The notes below the pieces were generated by a model, which was not told where the DNA came from, ran no database searches, and was given only the letters and a program-made list of their open reading frames with translations. Shown one piece after another: positions 21,201 to 36,200 of a stretch of DNA of 45,010 nucleotides (the stretch's first letter is position 1; the number at the start of each line of letters is the position of its first letter). Source of the DNA: Candidatus Woesearchaeota archaeon (GTDB lineage Archaea; Nanobdellota; Nanobdellia; Woesearchaeales; JAIPIC01); the NCBI GenBank assembly GCA_021734865.1, contig JAIPIC010000009.1:1-45010 (forward strand), read 5' to 3'. A program made the translations under genes and the position numbers.

Positions 21201-24200
21201 CATGTTCAGGTATGAACAAAGAGATTCTTGGGTTAATTTGACAACCTCAGGATATGATAATACAACCACATTATACATACCAGCATCTGCAACAGTTCTT
21301 GATGCGATGGTATCAATAAGGGGAATGTATTACAGCGGGAGTTATCCAAACAATGTTGAACTGAATGTCAATGGTGGAGTAGCAGAAGCCACCTATACTG
21401 GTGAACTGAACACAGTTGAAAGCACGTCGAATCTGACCTCAGCTATAAATACCTATCTTGATGGATGCGGATCAGGTGATTTTGCTGGATACTGTAAGGT
21501 CAATATCAATGTGAGTTCCACATCCGCAGGCCGGATAATATTAGAGAACCTGACATTAAAATATCAGATCAATGAAAGTGATGCATTCCTCATATATGAC
21601 TGGTGGAAGAACGATTCCAACATACTGACAGACTCAGCAATAGATAAACAGAGATATTTCAATAAGACAGCTAACGATGTGAGTGAAGATCTCCTCATCC
21701 ATGGATTTGTGGTTGATGCGGACGCTGGAAACTGTACTGTAAATGATACATACTATGATGTCCAGACGATCTATGAAGATAAGTACTGCCCAATTGCAGG
21801 TACGGTGTATGTAAACCTCAGCGGTTTCAATAATTTCACGAATTATCTAGTCTGGGACAACTTCTCAAAAGGTCAGCCTGTTAGAGTCAGGCTTGAATAT
21901 GCTAATATCAGGGATTATGCCAACAGCACCCCATTCGGAGGACTTATTGATTCATATTCAAACAAAACTTACAGCGAACTAAACGCAATAGATGACCTTC
22001 TAGGTACAGGAGCAACAGATGCATGGGTAGCAGGCGGCGGAGATGTTAATCCATGGATACAGATCAACCTTAGCGATGATTATTACATAACCAGGCTTAC
22101 ATTGCATAACTATTACTTTAACAGGACAAAAGTTTATTTCAGCGATGGCTCTTACAAAGAAATCACTCTGCTGGATGACAATTCAAACCCACAATATCTC
22201 AACCTCACAGTACCATTGAAAGCACAATGGGTTAAACTATATGCAATGAGCCTATACCAGGCCCCAGCAGGTCTGAGAGAAGTTGATATTTATGGAAGCA
22301 ATGAGACACTTGTCCGCCTGATGGACAATGCGAGCGGAACAGGATCATATGTAGAATTCAATATCTCAGGGTATACTCCTAATGATGAAGAAGTATCATC
22401 TCGTATACTTTACAATGTGACAGGCGAAATCAGATACAACGACGACAACTTCACTGCAGATATCGAAACCCTATTAATATATAACGGCACGACATGGAAG
22501 GAAATCAATACCTCCTTGGCATGTACAGAAGCATTTGAAGCAGAAGAATCAGGATATGGGGATACGAACATAGATAATCTTGTGTGGAGCGCTTGTTACA
22601 ATGATACAGATTCAGACGGTGTCAAGGACTATTTCAAGATTGTAATACCACAGCTGACAAATGCCAGGTTTAGAGTTGAGTCACTTACTGCAGTCGAGAT
22701 ACAGAATGCAAAGGACAAACCTACAATCAAGACTTATGATACTTCTGAGACTGTTGAGATCTATGTAAATGAGACAAAAGGCATGGCAGCTATCAATACA
22801 GTTAATATGAGCATCCATTTCTCTGATGGCACAAACAAGAGCTATGAGCTTGAGAACAATACTAACGGAGACGAGAACCTCTGGGCTTACAATTATACTT
22901 TGCTCGCAGCAGATGCATATGGTTACATCAACTTTTCAGTCTATGCCTGGGACGAGTCAGGTACCCTACTCACATCTGCTGACAGTCCTAAATTGAGATA
23001 TTCACCTAAGAATCAGACAACAATTATCGATTCGGACAGGATTATCTACTCACACACAAACATGATCCTTAATGAAGAAAGGGACAATAATATGACTTTC
23101 CTTGCTGGAGGAACAGACAACAGTACAGTGATCTATCTCCCAAGATATGCAGTAGTCAAGACATTCAAGTTTGACCTGCGCGGTGAACCTGTTGAAGGTA
23201 CAAATCCAAGCGACGTTTCAGTTAATATTGACGGCGGAGCAGAAGATTTCGTACACACAGGCGACTTGGTTGACATAAATACAACGATTGAACTGAATAC
23301 TTCAGTCAATAGCGCCTTGGGCACTTATGACGTCTCTGGTTACAGCTATATCGATATAAATATCACAACAGCAACAAAAGGAAAAGTCACTGCTGAAAAC
23401 TTTAGGATAATATACATAATAAATGAATCCGGATCGATCAACATGACCAAGTGGTGGGTCAATGACACTAATGTACTCTCAGATGCGACCCAAGAGATCA
23501 GCTGGGCATATAACAAGACAGCAGTCTCACAACAGAACATAATGCTTGACGGTTTTAAGATTGACAACCGCTCATTGAACTGCAGCCTTGATGGCAGCTA
23601 TAAAGACATAATTGTGCTGGATGTCTACAAGTATTGTCCACTTGATACAGCAGAAAGCATTAATGTATCAAATGAGTATACATTTGCAAATCATTCTGTA
23701 TGGGAAGACTTCTCAAAGAGTGAGCCAGCAAGAACCCATCTTGAACTGGATAAAGTGAGAAATCTTGCAGCCACAACTAATGGAGGCACTATTCGCGGAT
23801 CCTCCGCATCCACATGGTCAGCCGATAACGTGATTGATGGAGAATATTATGAAGGAAGCAGTCCCAACCTGAATACCTGGATCAGCAGCGATTCAAAACC
23901 ATGGGTAGCTGTAAATCTTAATGACTCATATTATATCAACCGCCTCGTCATATACAATAGGAATGACACAGCCAATGGTCTAAAAGATATTACCATATAT
24001 TTCAGCGACGGAAGCATCAGAGAAGTCACATTGCTCAATAATGGAGCACCATATGAGATTAATATAACACCATCCAAAAAGATATCATGGTTGAATCTCA
24101 CCTCTAAGAATATCTATGCTTCACCCGCAGGATTGCAGGAGCTGGAAGTCTTTGGTTCAAAAGAACTCATACATTATTATGTCAACAACAACTCTGGAAC

Positions 24201-27200
24201 CGGTCCATTCATTTATTTCAATCTGTCTGCTTATGATCCTTATGAAGTCAGGATCGCTTCCGGCGACGAAAAACACCTGTACAATGTCACTGTTGATATT
24301 AATTTCCTTGACGACAATTTCACAGCTGGAATAGAAACTCTTAAAGTATTCAATGGAACCGACTGGAAAGAGCTGAGCATGTCAGATCCATGCGCAACAC
24401 AATTTGGATATGCTGAAACATCATATACAACTATTGATATTGACGGATCCAGCTATTACGCATGTTACAACGATACAAATAGTAATGGCATTAGAGATTA
24501 TTACAAGATTAAAGTTCCGTCACTGACAAATCTCCAGTTTTATATAGAATCCATAACGCTTGTTGAAATACTTGAAGGATTAAATTATCCAGCAGTCAGG
24601 ACCTATGATACCGGAGAGAAAGTTCAAATAAAAGTAAACAAGACGAAAGGGTCAGTCGCTATAGCAAAACTTAACATGACCTTGTATTTCGGTGGACTTG
24701 AGAAGAGCTACGATCTTACTGATAATATTGATGGTGATTCGCTCAGGTCAGGATACAATTATACGCTCCTGCCGACCGATCCGACAGGTTACTTCAACTT
24801 CACTGTATTCGCATGGGACAGTGGAAACAATCTTGTTACTTCAGCGGTAAGCTCAAACTTGAGGCATCTTCCAAAGAATGAGACCACTCTCATCGATTCA
24901 TCAATGATCGCACATTCATTTACAAATATGTTTGTTAACGGGTATAGAGATTATGAAATTAGGTTTGAATCTGCAGGATCCAATAAATCAGTCGGATTCT
25001 ACTTGCCTGCCAGTTCAACTGTGCGATATGCGACAATAAATCTTAGAGGCGCAGAATATCAAAGTACTTATCCATCTGATGTTACTATGGATATCAATGG
25101 AGGCGACAATGAATTCAATAGTACAGGCACTTTTGATACCATTAACACAACGATCAATCTTAACAGCACGATAAACAGTGCATTATCTGGATGCCCTACT
25201 GATTCAGCTGGATACTGCACAATATATGTCAATATAACATCTGCATCAGTTGGAAAAGTCCTCATCGAAACAATTAACGTGACTTATGATACAGATATTG
25301 ATTCTTCCTTCAATGTCACTAAATGGTGGGTCAACAGCACCGATATTCAGACTGACGATTCAGTAGATAAGAATTTCACTTACTCAAAAGAGACTAGCGC
25401 ATCTCAGGATATGAAAATCTGGGGATTCATAATTAGTAATGAAGCAACCAATTGCTCACTGGACGGTATCTATCATGAACCTTATACCTATCGGCAGTAC
25501 AAATATTGCCCAATCCCAGGCACACAGCAAGTTAAAGTTGATAATACCGGCAATTATACCAACCACTCATTGTGGGAAGACGTATCAAAGGGAGAACCTG
25601 CAAGGCTGCATATTGAACTGGAGGATATAAAGAATATCGCTCTAATCTCAAATGGAGGATATATAATTGCGAACTCCTCTGCTGAATTCATTTCTGATAA
25701 CCTGATCGATAATGATTTCAGCGATGGGACCCTTGGATCATGGAAAGCCAACAGTGCTGATACTGAACCCTCTGTTAAGATTGGATTCAATTCAAGCTAC
25801 TACATAACTCAACTGATAGTCCAGAACCGTCCGGATAACGGATTTACTACAATTAAGCTTAAGTTCAGCGACGGTTCGATAATGACTGAGACATTAATTA
25901 ATGATTCTATAAATCAGACAATCAATATAAGTCCTAACATTAAAGCTTCCTGGGTCAATATTACAGGAATAGATACATATCCCGAAGGCGGAGAACCAGG
26001 ATTTGTCGAAGTTCAGGTCTTTGGATCAGATGCTTACACACAGAGGTATATGGACAACAACTCAGGTACTGGCCCATACATAAACTTCAATGCTTCAGCC
26101 TATGATCCTGATGATACAAGACTGTCTGCATCAGATTCAAACAGGATATACAATGTCACCACAAGTATGAAATTCCGTGATGATAATTTCACAGCAGGCA
26201 TAGAAGCACTTTATGTATATAATGGAACCCTTTGGTATAGCCTGAATGTTTCTACGTCCTGTGATGGTGCATCTAAATCAGAGGCCAATTACACAAATAC
26301 CACCATCGACGGGCAAGTATGGAAAGTCTGCTACAATGACACCGACGGCAATACCAAGAAAGATTACTATAAGATAAGGATACCACAGCTCACCCACAGC
26401 GAGTTTAAGATAGAATCTCTCACAGCATTGGATATCATGAGTGAAATAAACAAGCCAATCATCAAAACTTATGATACAGGAGAACTGGTTGAGATACGTG
26501 TAAATGAGACTAAGGGGCCCAGTGCAATATCTAAGGTAAACCTTACGATATATTTCTCAAATGGCTCGACTAAAGGCTATGAGATGACAAATAATACTGA
26601 TAGCGATGAAAACCTGTGGAGTTATAATTATACCATGCAGTCAGATGATGCATTAGGGTATTTTAACATAACTGTCTTTGGATATGACGGTTCAGAGAAC
26701 CTCCTCACACAGGCAAATAGTGAGAATATGAGATTCACGCCAAAGAACCAGACTGTTCTTATCAACAATTATTCTCAGATCTATGTATACTCAAACCTCC
26801 TTGAGAATGAACAAAGGGACAAGATATTCTATTTCACAGGATCCGGAACAAACAATACCTTAGTTGTCAGAATCCCAGACAAAGCATTTGTTAATGAATT
26901 CATAATTGATGTCAGAGGACAGGAATATCTCTCTTCTAATCCAGCAGATGTCACGTTAAATCTGAATGGTGGAGGGGTTGAGTGGACGCATGCTGGAGAG
27001 CTTGATGGAACAGATTCATCCGGTGATCTTTCATCATATGTCAACACAGCGCTCAACGGCTGCGGCGCATCAGGGAATGGATTTTGTTCCATTGCCATCA
27101 CTGTGGGCACCAGTCAGGCAGGTAAAATTACAGCTGAAAATCTGTACCTCAGTTACTATTTCAATGAGTCAAACTCGATCAATACAAGCAAATGGTGGGA

Positions 27201-30200
27201 AAACGATACATCTATTGTTGTTGATTCCGGAGCAGAGAAATACCAGGATTACAATACAACCTCATCGTCCGATGTGTCAATCTATATCGATGGATTCATA
27301 ATCAGAAATGATACAAGAGTATGCAAAATTGATGATAGCACAAAGACCATACAGGCAGTCAGAGAATTCGTTTACTGCCCGCTTGACTCAGCCGAAAGCA
27401 TCAATACCAGCGGAGGCAATACATTTACAGGACATAAAGTCTGGGAAGACACGATTAAGGGTCAGCCAGCGAGGAAGAGATATGAACTTGATATGATATC
27501 AAACATTGCTGCATCTGCGAACAGCGCAACGATTTCATCATTCTCATCAGAGGAATGGATCACTGCAAGACTGATTGACGGTCTGTATGGTGATTCAGTC
27601 TCAACAGCATGGAAACCGCTTGGTGGGGACTCCACTCCATGGTTTGTGGTCACATTCAATGACAGTTATTACATTACACAGATAAATATCACAAACAGGG
27701 GAAGTTCAGGATTCTCTAAAGTAAGGATAACTGCAAACGACGGGACCGAGATCGAAACCTCCCTCAGCCAGAATTCTGAAAACCAGACCATCGAAATCAA
27801 TCCAGCAATCAAGGCCACATGGCTAAATATATCTGCATTGGAGACATACGGCACTGATTCCGGACTGCAGGAGATCAAGATTTTTGGAAGCAACAAATTG
27901 CTACAAGAATCCATGAACAATGACAGTGGAAATGGGCCTTTCCTGTTCTTTAACATAACAGGATACGATGCAGATACCAACCAATTATCTCTAAACTCTC
28001 CACGATTACTTACGAACGTCACTGCAACCATAAGTTATGAAGATACAAACTTCACAGCTGGCATTGAGACACTTTATTACAACAATGGATCATATTGGTA
28101 TGAACTTAATACATCAAATGCCTGCGCAGCCGCGACGCTTGAGGAGACTGAGACTAATTATGCAACAACAACTATTGATCAGGAAATCTGGAGCGTATGT
28201 TACAACGACACGAACAGCAATTCAAAGAAGGACCTGTTCAGGATATACGTCCCAATACTGCACAACGCCCAATTCAAGATAGAATCACTTACTGCAGTGG
28301 ATATACTTGATCAGGACGAAAAACCAAGAATCGTAACATATGATGTTGGTGATGTTGTAGAAATTGAAGTCAACGAGACAAAAGGTCAGGTAGCAATTGA
28401 TAAGATAAACATGACAATTTACTTTGCAGATGATTCCACAAAGAATTATGAACTCTCAAATAACACAAATGGCGATGAGAATCTCTGGAGTTATAATTAT
28501 ACTATTCTAAGCACTGATGAAACCGGCTATTTTAATTTTACAGTCAACGCATATGACAGTACAGAAAGTCTCTTGACATCACAGAGCAGCAGCAATCTCA
28601 GATTCCTGCCAAAGAACAGGACTTCATTGATACAGCCTGATGGCTATATACGTGTATTTTCCAATATGATGGATCAAGACAAACGGGATACACCAATATA
28701 TTTCACAGGATCCGGCACAAATATTTCTGTTAAGATGCGTCTGCCAAAATATTCAGAAGTCCTTTACCTTACATATGACATGAGGGGGGAAGCCTACAGT
28801 GGAGATGATCCATCTGAAGTTTCAATCGATATTGGCAGCCCCGGGGCTGAATGGACAAATTCTGGTGACCTGACAACTACAGTTAAGACATCTGATCTAG
28901 CAGCCGATTTCAATACAGTTCTTGAATCATGCTCACCTGGAGGGGACGGTTATTGCAGGATCATACTTACGATATCAAGCGCTACAGCAGGTAAAGTGAC
29001 GATTGAAAATATCAACATGAGTTACATAGTAAATGAGACCGGGTCGTTAGAAGTAGAACAATGGTGGCTTGATGATACAGGATTACAGAGCGATGAGGGA
29101 GCCTATTATCATAGGGAATATAATAAGTCCAGTGCAAGCAGCATTGACATCCTGGTTGATGGATTTGTCATATCCAACACATCCACTAATTGCAGTATAG
29201 ACAGTGTATACAAAGATTATGAAACGATCAAAGGTTACAAATATTGTCCTTTGGATGCAGCAGAGACCATTAATGTGACAGCAGCATATAATTATACAAA
29301 TCACACCATATGGGATGACACAGAGAAGAACGAACCGGCAAGAAAGACCATGGAATACTCAAGCGTGTCAAATATAGCGCTTGCAACAAACGGCGCCACG
29401 ATCAGGGGCTCATCACCATCTATATACGCAGCAGCAAGAGCGATTGATGGACTCATATCAAATAACTGGCAGGAGTCCTGGGCAGTTGACGGAACAGTAT
29501 ACACTACCCCATGGATTGCTATCCAGTTCAATGATTCCTACTATGTGACTCAGATTAATATAACAAACAGGGATGAGTACGGTATAGAGACTGTTGTCCT
29601 GAGATTTGAGGATGGATATACCAAAGAAGTCACATTGAACAATGCCACTTACACCACGATCAACATATCTCCTCTGGTGAAATCAAGCTGGGTTAATATT
29701 ACCGCCAAGTCAATCTACGGTGACGCACAACCTGTAGGATTCCAGGAAGTTCAAGTATATGGATTCAAGAATATTAAGCAGCAGCATAATGATAATGGAT
29801 CATACAATGGAACATTATCTTACTTCAATATCACAGGACATTATCCTAACGGCAGCATCGTTTCAGGATCCAGAAAGATATACAATGTATCCTCATATGT
29901 GCAATTCGATGACCTTAATTTCACTGAAGGGCTTGAAAGATTGTATCATTATGACGGCTCGGTATGGCAGTTCATCAATATAACAAAACCATGCAACAGT
30001 TCAAGTGCATCATCTGATGAAAATTTCACGATTATCACATCTGACTCTACAGTCATATTAGCCTGCTATAATGACACAAATGGCAATGGCAAGAGAGATT
30101 ATTACAAAATACTTATCCAGAACGTGACTACTGAAAGGTTCAAGTTTGATTCACTGACAGCTATAAATATCCTGGACGAAGAAAGCAACCCGATAATCAA

Positions 30201-33200
30201 GGGATACAATGTAAATGAGATATTGCCTGTCAAAGTAAAAGAAGTGTATGGAAACGATTCGATTACTTCCATGAACCTTACCATATTCTTCTTCAACGGC
30301 ACATCTGTCAAATCATTCGATATGGCAAATAATCCTTCAGAACAGGGAACTTGGGAATACAATTACACGGTCCTTGAATCTGATCCGGTAGGAAACTTCA
30401 ACATAACAGTACAGTCATATACAGCCGGAGGAGTACGTCTGAACATAGATGTTGTGTCCGGGTTTAAAGTAGTCCATAAAAATGAAACAACAATAATAGA
30501 CGATCATTCAATCGTGAAAACATGGACCAACACATTTACTGATGACAACGTTGAATGGCGCATACAGTTTTCCGAAGCAGGATCATCAACCGAGGCAAAG
30601 CTTCACATACCTGTTAATGCAACACTGACTAGTGTAAATTTCAGTCTTGAGGGCAATGAATTCTCAAGTTCGTACCCAAGCGATGTATCAGTCAATATTG
30701 GCGGCGGACCTGTTGAATGGTGGATGTCAGGACAATTAGACTATATGGCAAATGTGTCAAATCTGACATCAGCAGTCATAAGTTACATCTCATCAGGAGA
30801 CTGCATGATCTCAAATGGATACTGCGATGTTCCTATAAATATAACAACTTCATCGATCGGTGCTGTCACACTGCAATCGCTTAACCAGAATTATACAGTC
30901 AACGAATCCGACGATTTCAACATCAGTCATTGGTGGAAAAATGACACTAACATATATGCAGATACAACAAAGAAGTATTATCAGATATACACGCTCCAGG
31001 ATTACCCACTATATGATATAACTCTCTATGGATACCAGATAAGCCAGCAGGCAACATACTGTGAAATCAATGATGTTGGGAAGAATATTAGTGCCCTTTT
31101 TGGCAATAAGTACTGCAAACTCTCAAACAGTGAACTTGCATTGTACGCTGGCGGTGGGACATTGCAGAACAATACAGTATTTGACAATATCTCACGTGGA
31201 GTACCAGTCAGGAATATAATGGTTCTCGACAGCCCGGCAAACATCGCTGCATCCGCTAATGGAGGGTCTATAGCAGGATATAGTACAGTCTTTGGAAGCT
31301 GGGACGCTAATAATGTCATAGATGGTGCCTATACTGACACTCAGACCGATGCCTGGGCATCAAACACCGGTGATCCGGAACCATATATCGTGATCCAGTT
31401 CAATGATAGCTATTATGTCGATAGGTTCAAGATACAGAACCGGGCAAATTCCGGATTCAACAGAACCAAGGTGACTTTCAGTGATGGTACTTATGAGTAT
31501 TACACATTTCCTGATTTAGGTACACTTGTGACTTTCAATGTGACTCCGATGAGAAAAGTATCCTGGATGAACTTTACAGCAATATCAACCCATGATGATT
31601 ATTCTGGTTTTGTTGAGATTGAAGTCTACGGATCCAAAAAACCAAATGAAACAGGTCATAATATTAATCAAGAGAGAGGTACATATTATTCCTTCAATAT
31701 AACAGGATTTGAACCTTCTGGAAACCAGATATCGTCCTCAGGCAATAATCTGACAAATATCACATCTGAAGTATATTTCGACGATGATAACTTTACAGCC
31801 GGTCTCGAAGTCCTTCAATGGTATAATGGATCAGCCTATGTGGACCTGACCAGTTCAACTTCATGTGCTGATATTTTCGCTGAACCTGAGACAAATTATA
31901 CTGAAAACACAGTTGCAGGCAGGACCATATGGGTATGCTACAATGACACAAACGGAAATGGCAAGGTTGATTATTACAGGATTAAACTGTCTCATGTGAC
32001 TAATGAAAGGTTTAGGATCGCATCTTTTACATCAATTGACTTCCTGGATCAGCTTGGTTATCCTTCAATAGGAACATACGACACAGCACAGACCGTATAC
32101 ATCAGAGTGAACGAGACAAAAGGATCAAGCGTTATCACAACCATGAACGCATCTATCCAGTTTTCCGACGGTACGACCAGATATTATCCAATGGATAACG
32201 ATGTACACATGGGAGCAAATGTATGGGAACTGAATTATACGATTGATTCGGCAGATCCGGTCGGTCAGTTCAACATATCGGTGTATGGATATGATTCAGG
32301 CGACAGTCAACTGGTCTTGGGATATCTTGAGGATTTCTGGTATTATCCAACGAATAAAACAAGCGTCCTTGATACTGATTCAATGGTCTACACAACGATA
32401 AACACATTCCAGAACGGCAAACGTGATTATGATATCAGTTATAATGTGACAGCAGGATACAATGCAATCAATATCTATCTCCCTACAACCGCAGAATTGA
32501 CTAACGTCACATTCAATATTACAGGGAAGAAAAACACACTCGACGGAATCGATTACTATCCAAATAACATCACATTGAACATAAGGGAAGCACTTGGAAC
32601 CTATGGAGAGGATGAATGGATATACTCCGGAGAACTGTCCGGAAATGTTGAAATAGTTAACCTCACGTCGAAACTTCAGGAAGTTTTAGACGCAAGCACT
32701 CCTGATGGCCAGGGTTATTATTCTGTAATCGTAAAAGTCAACAGTACAAGAGGAAGAGTTCACATTCATGATCTGAGAGTATCATATACAAGGAATGAAT
32801 CAACCGGTCTTAACATAACAGATTGGTGGCTCAATACTACAAATATCACTATTGATTCAACAATTGACATATTCAAAAGATACCAGCGGAGCAGCGGTGC
32901 ATTAGTTTCAGCTAATCTTGAACTCAACGGATTTGTCATTGATAATAGGTCGACCCTTTGCCAGATAAACGGCAGTACTAAGACAATTACAGTATTCGAG
33001 AATTACAAGTATTGCCCTCTTGACAGCACTGTGACAATAATGGCTACAGGGAACGGCAACTTCACTGACAACGATATCTACACAGATGTGTCCAGAGGAA
33101 CACCAGTAAGGACGATCATGGATATGGAGTACATAATCAACCTGGCAAATATAACTGCAGGAGGAAGCATCCTGGCGAACTCATCTGAATTTTGGACAGC

Positions 33201-36200
33201 TGAGAACGCAATTGATGGTATTATTACCGATTCGAACATATATGCATGGGCAGCTCAAGTCGATGACCTTACTCCATGGATAGTCGTTGGTCTCAATAGC
33301 TCTTATTATATCAACAGGCTTGTAATAAACAATCGTGACGGCAATGGTATAGAAAATATGGAAATCAAATATTCAGATTCTACTTCCCAGACTCTGACCC
33401 TGTATAACAATGGAAATGCCCAGGAAGTGAACCTGTCACCAATGCGGAAGATCTCATGGATCAATTTCAGTGGTCTTTCAACTTTCGGGTCGAATGCAGG
33501 TTACAAAGAATTGAGGATCTACGGATCATCTTATCCTGCCCAGATCAGGAATGGTACTGGCAAGATCAGAGGTCCGACATTCTATTTCAATCTGTCCGGA
33601 TATGATACCAGCATAGAACCAGTCACGGCTGAACAGAAATTTACGAACATAACATCTCAGATATACATAAATGACTCAGCAATAACAGCTGGCATTGAGA
33701 AACTGCATTGGCATAATCCACAGAATAATAACTGGTATGAGATTAACATATCAACATCATGTTCAGATCCTATGGGAACAACAGAATCAAACTATAGTAC
33801 AACGATTATACCACTAAATTCATCCATAAACCTAACATGGGCTGCATGTTATAATGATACAAATGACAATGGTATCAAGGATTATTTCAAGATCCTCGTT
33901 CCTGAAATCACATCAGAAGAATTCAAGGTTTCCTCATACGTTGGAGTAAACATTCTGGATGAAATAGATTATCCTGATATTAAGACTTATTATTCAGGAG
34001 ATAATTTTACAGTGAGGTTGAATGAGACCTATGGTCAGGAAGCAATAGATTCAGTGAATGTTACATTCCAGTTCAGCAATTCAACAGAAACATATGTTAT
34101 GGTTGATGGACTACTAAACATATGGGAATACAATAAGAGCATAGATGGTAATTATCCACTTGGATATTTCAATGTTAGCGTATCTGCCATGAATAGTCTT
34201 GGTGAAGTGATCGTTGAGGATAAGATAGAAAACCTCAATATCAATCAGAAGATCAAACTCAGTATTGTTAACAGTACAGGTGGTGTCTATGCTACAAATA
34301 ATATGCTCAAGAATGACATGACGGACTCAGTATCTGAGTTCAACAACACGTATTTGAATAAGAATATAACTCTTTACATACCCAAGTTGGCCCAGAACAT
34401 ACAAGCTTCAATGTCAGTACTAGGTGCGGAAAATCTTGTCAGTGGAGACGAATATCTTCCTGAAAATGTTTCCCTTACAATAATTGGTGGATCTGAAATA
34501 TATTCCAAATCCGGATCGTTGAACGGAACAGACAGCACAGGCGACATTAGTTCACAGATTCAGAGCGCACTATCAGGATGTCCAGCAGACCTTGCTAATT
34601 ATTGTGATGTTAAGATCACTGTCCATTCCGATTCGCCAGGAAAAGTGACAGTCAATAATATAACACTGAAATACTGGCTTGATGAATCTGCAGCATATCA
34701 GATCAACCTATGGTGGGTCAATGATTCGAACATTGATATTGATTATATGAACACAAAGAAGACACACTATCTCTTTGAAGCATTGCCGCTAACATCTTCA
34801 CAGATATATGGATTCATTGTAGATAACAGTACATCATCCTGCGAGATCAATGGCTCAGGCGTAACACTCAGCACACTTGATTATTATACATACTGTGCAC
34901 TGGACACCCCAGAATGGATCTACAGGGATGGAAGCAGCATGAAAGAGCATACTCTTTCAACTGACTATGACAATGAGGGCATTGCTGTGAGACGTGTCCC
35001 AGTTATGTCCGACTCATGGAATGTTGCATCATCTGCCAACGGTGGTACGATCATAAGCAATTCCTCAGGCTATAACCCCAGAGAGAACCTCATTGATGGA
35101 GATTACACAGAAGACTTCCCTGGATGGTGGCTCACAGACACAAGCGATACAGAGCGTTATATCACTGTACAGTTCAATGACTCATATTACATCGACCAGG
35201 TCAGCATAGTAAACAGGAGAAATGTGGGATTTAAGGATATAACACTTACATTCAGCGATGGAACATCTATCGATTATCAATTGGAAGATAATAACCAGAC
35301 CCAGAACATATCAGTTTCACCAATTAGAAAAATCAGCTGGTTGAACATATCTGCTTCAACAGTGTACAGCACAAATTATCCTGGACTTGTAGAAGTACTG
35401 GTACATGGAAGCCATGGTTACCAAGAAGTTGTCATATCCAAGAATGAGAAACACGCTATCAAATACTTCAATGTCACTTCATATGATTCAGACATGGACA
35501 TGATCAATGACAGTTATGCATTTAAGATGTATAATGTGACCACTGAATTGCAGGTCAATGACAATGACTTGATACAAACGATTGAAGCTCTTGAATGGTA
35601 TGACGGAACTGACTGGGTTGAAATCAATGTAAGTACTATATGTCAATCAAACATCACCGGATCAGAGATAAATTACACAAATTCAACACTGAGTTCAATG
35701 ATCTGGAAGGCATGCTATAATGATACTGACATCAACGGAAAGAAAGATTATTTCAAGGTCGTCATTCCAGAAGTGGTCACAGAACAGCTGCGAATAGCTT
35801 CACATATCGGTATAAATATATTGGATGAAGACAACAAACCGATAATAAAAACATATGACCAGAATTCATATGTTGACATCGGTGTTAATGAGACAGACGG
35901 ACAATCCGTAATTGATTATGTCAATATAACCTTGATCTATAATGATTCTACAACAGCTACTTACAGGCTAAGCAATACAAGTCTACAGGATGGCAATCCT
36001 AATAACTGGACATTCCCTCCATTCGGATACCAAATCAGCCCGGCTAATCCAGAAGGTACATTAAATATAACGGCAAATGCTTATGACAGCAATGATAATC
36101 TCTTAATAAGCGACTATGAAGTCGTAACCATTGTCCATGGGTTCACAGAATCTGTAATAGACCATAATGGTATCATATCCACAAAGACAAATAGATATGC

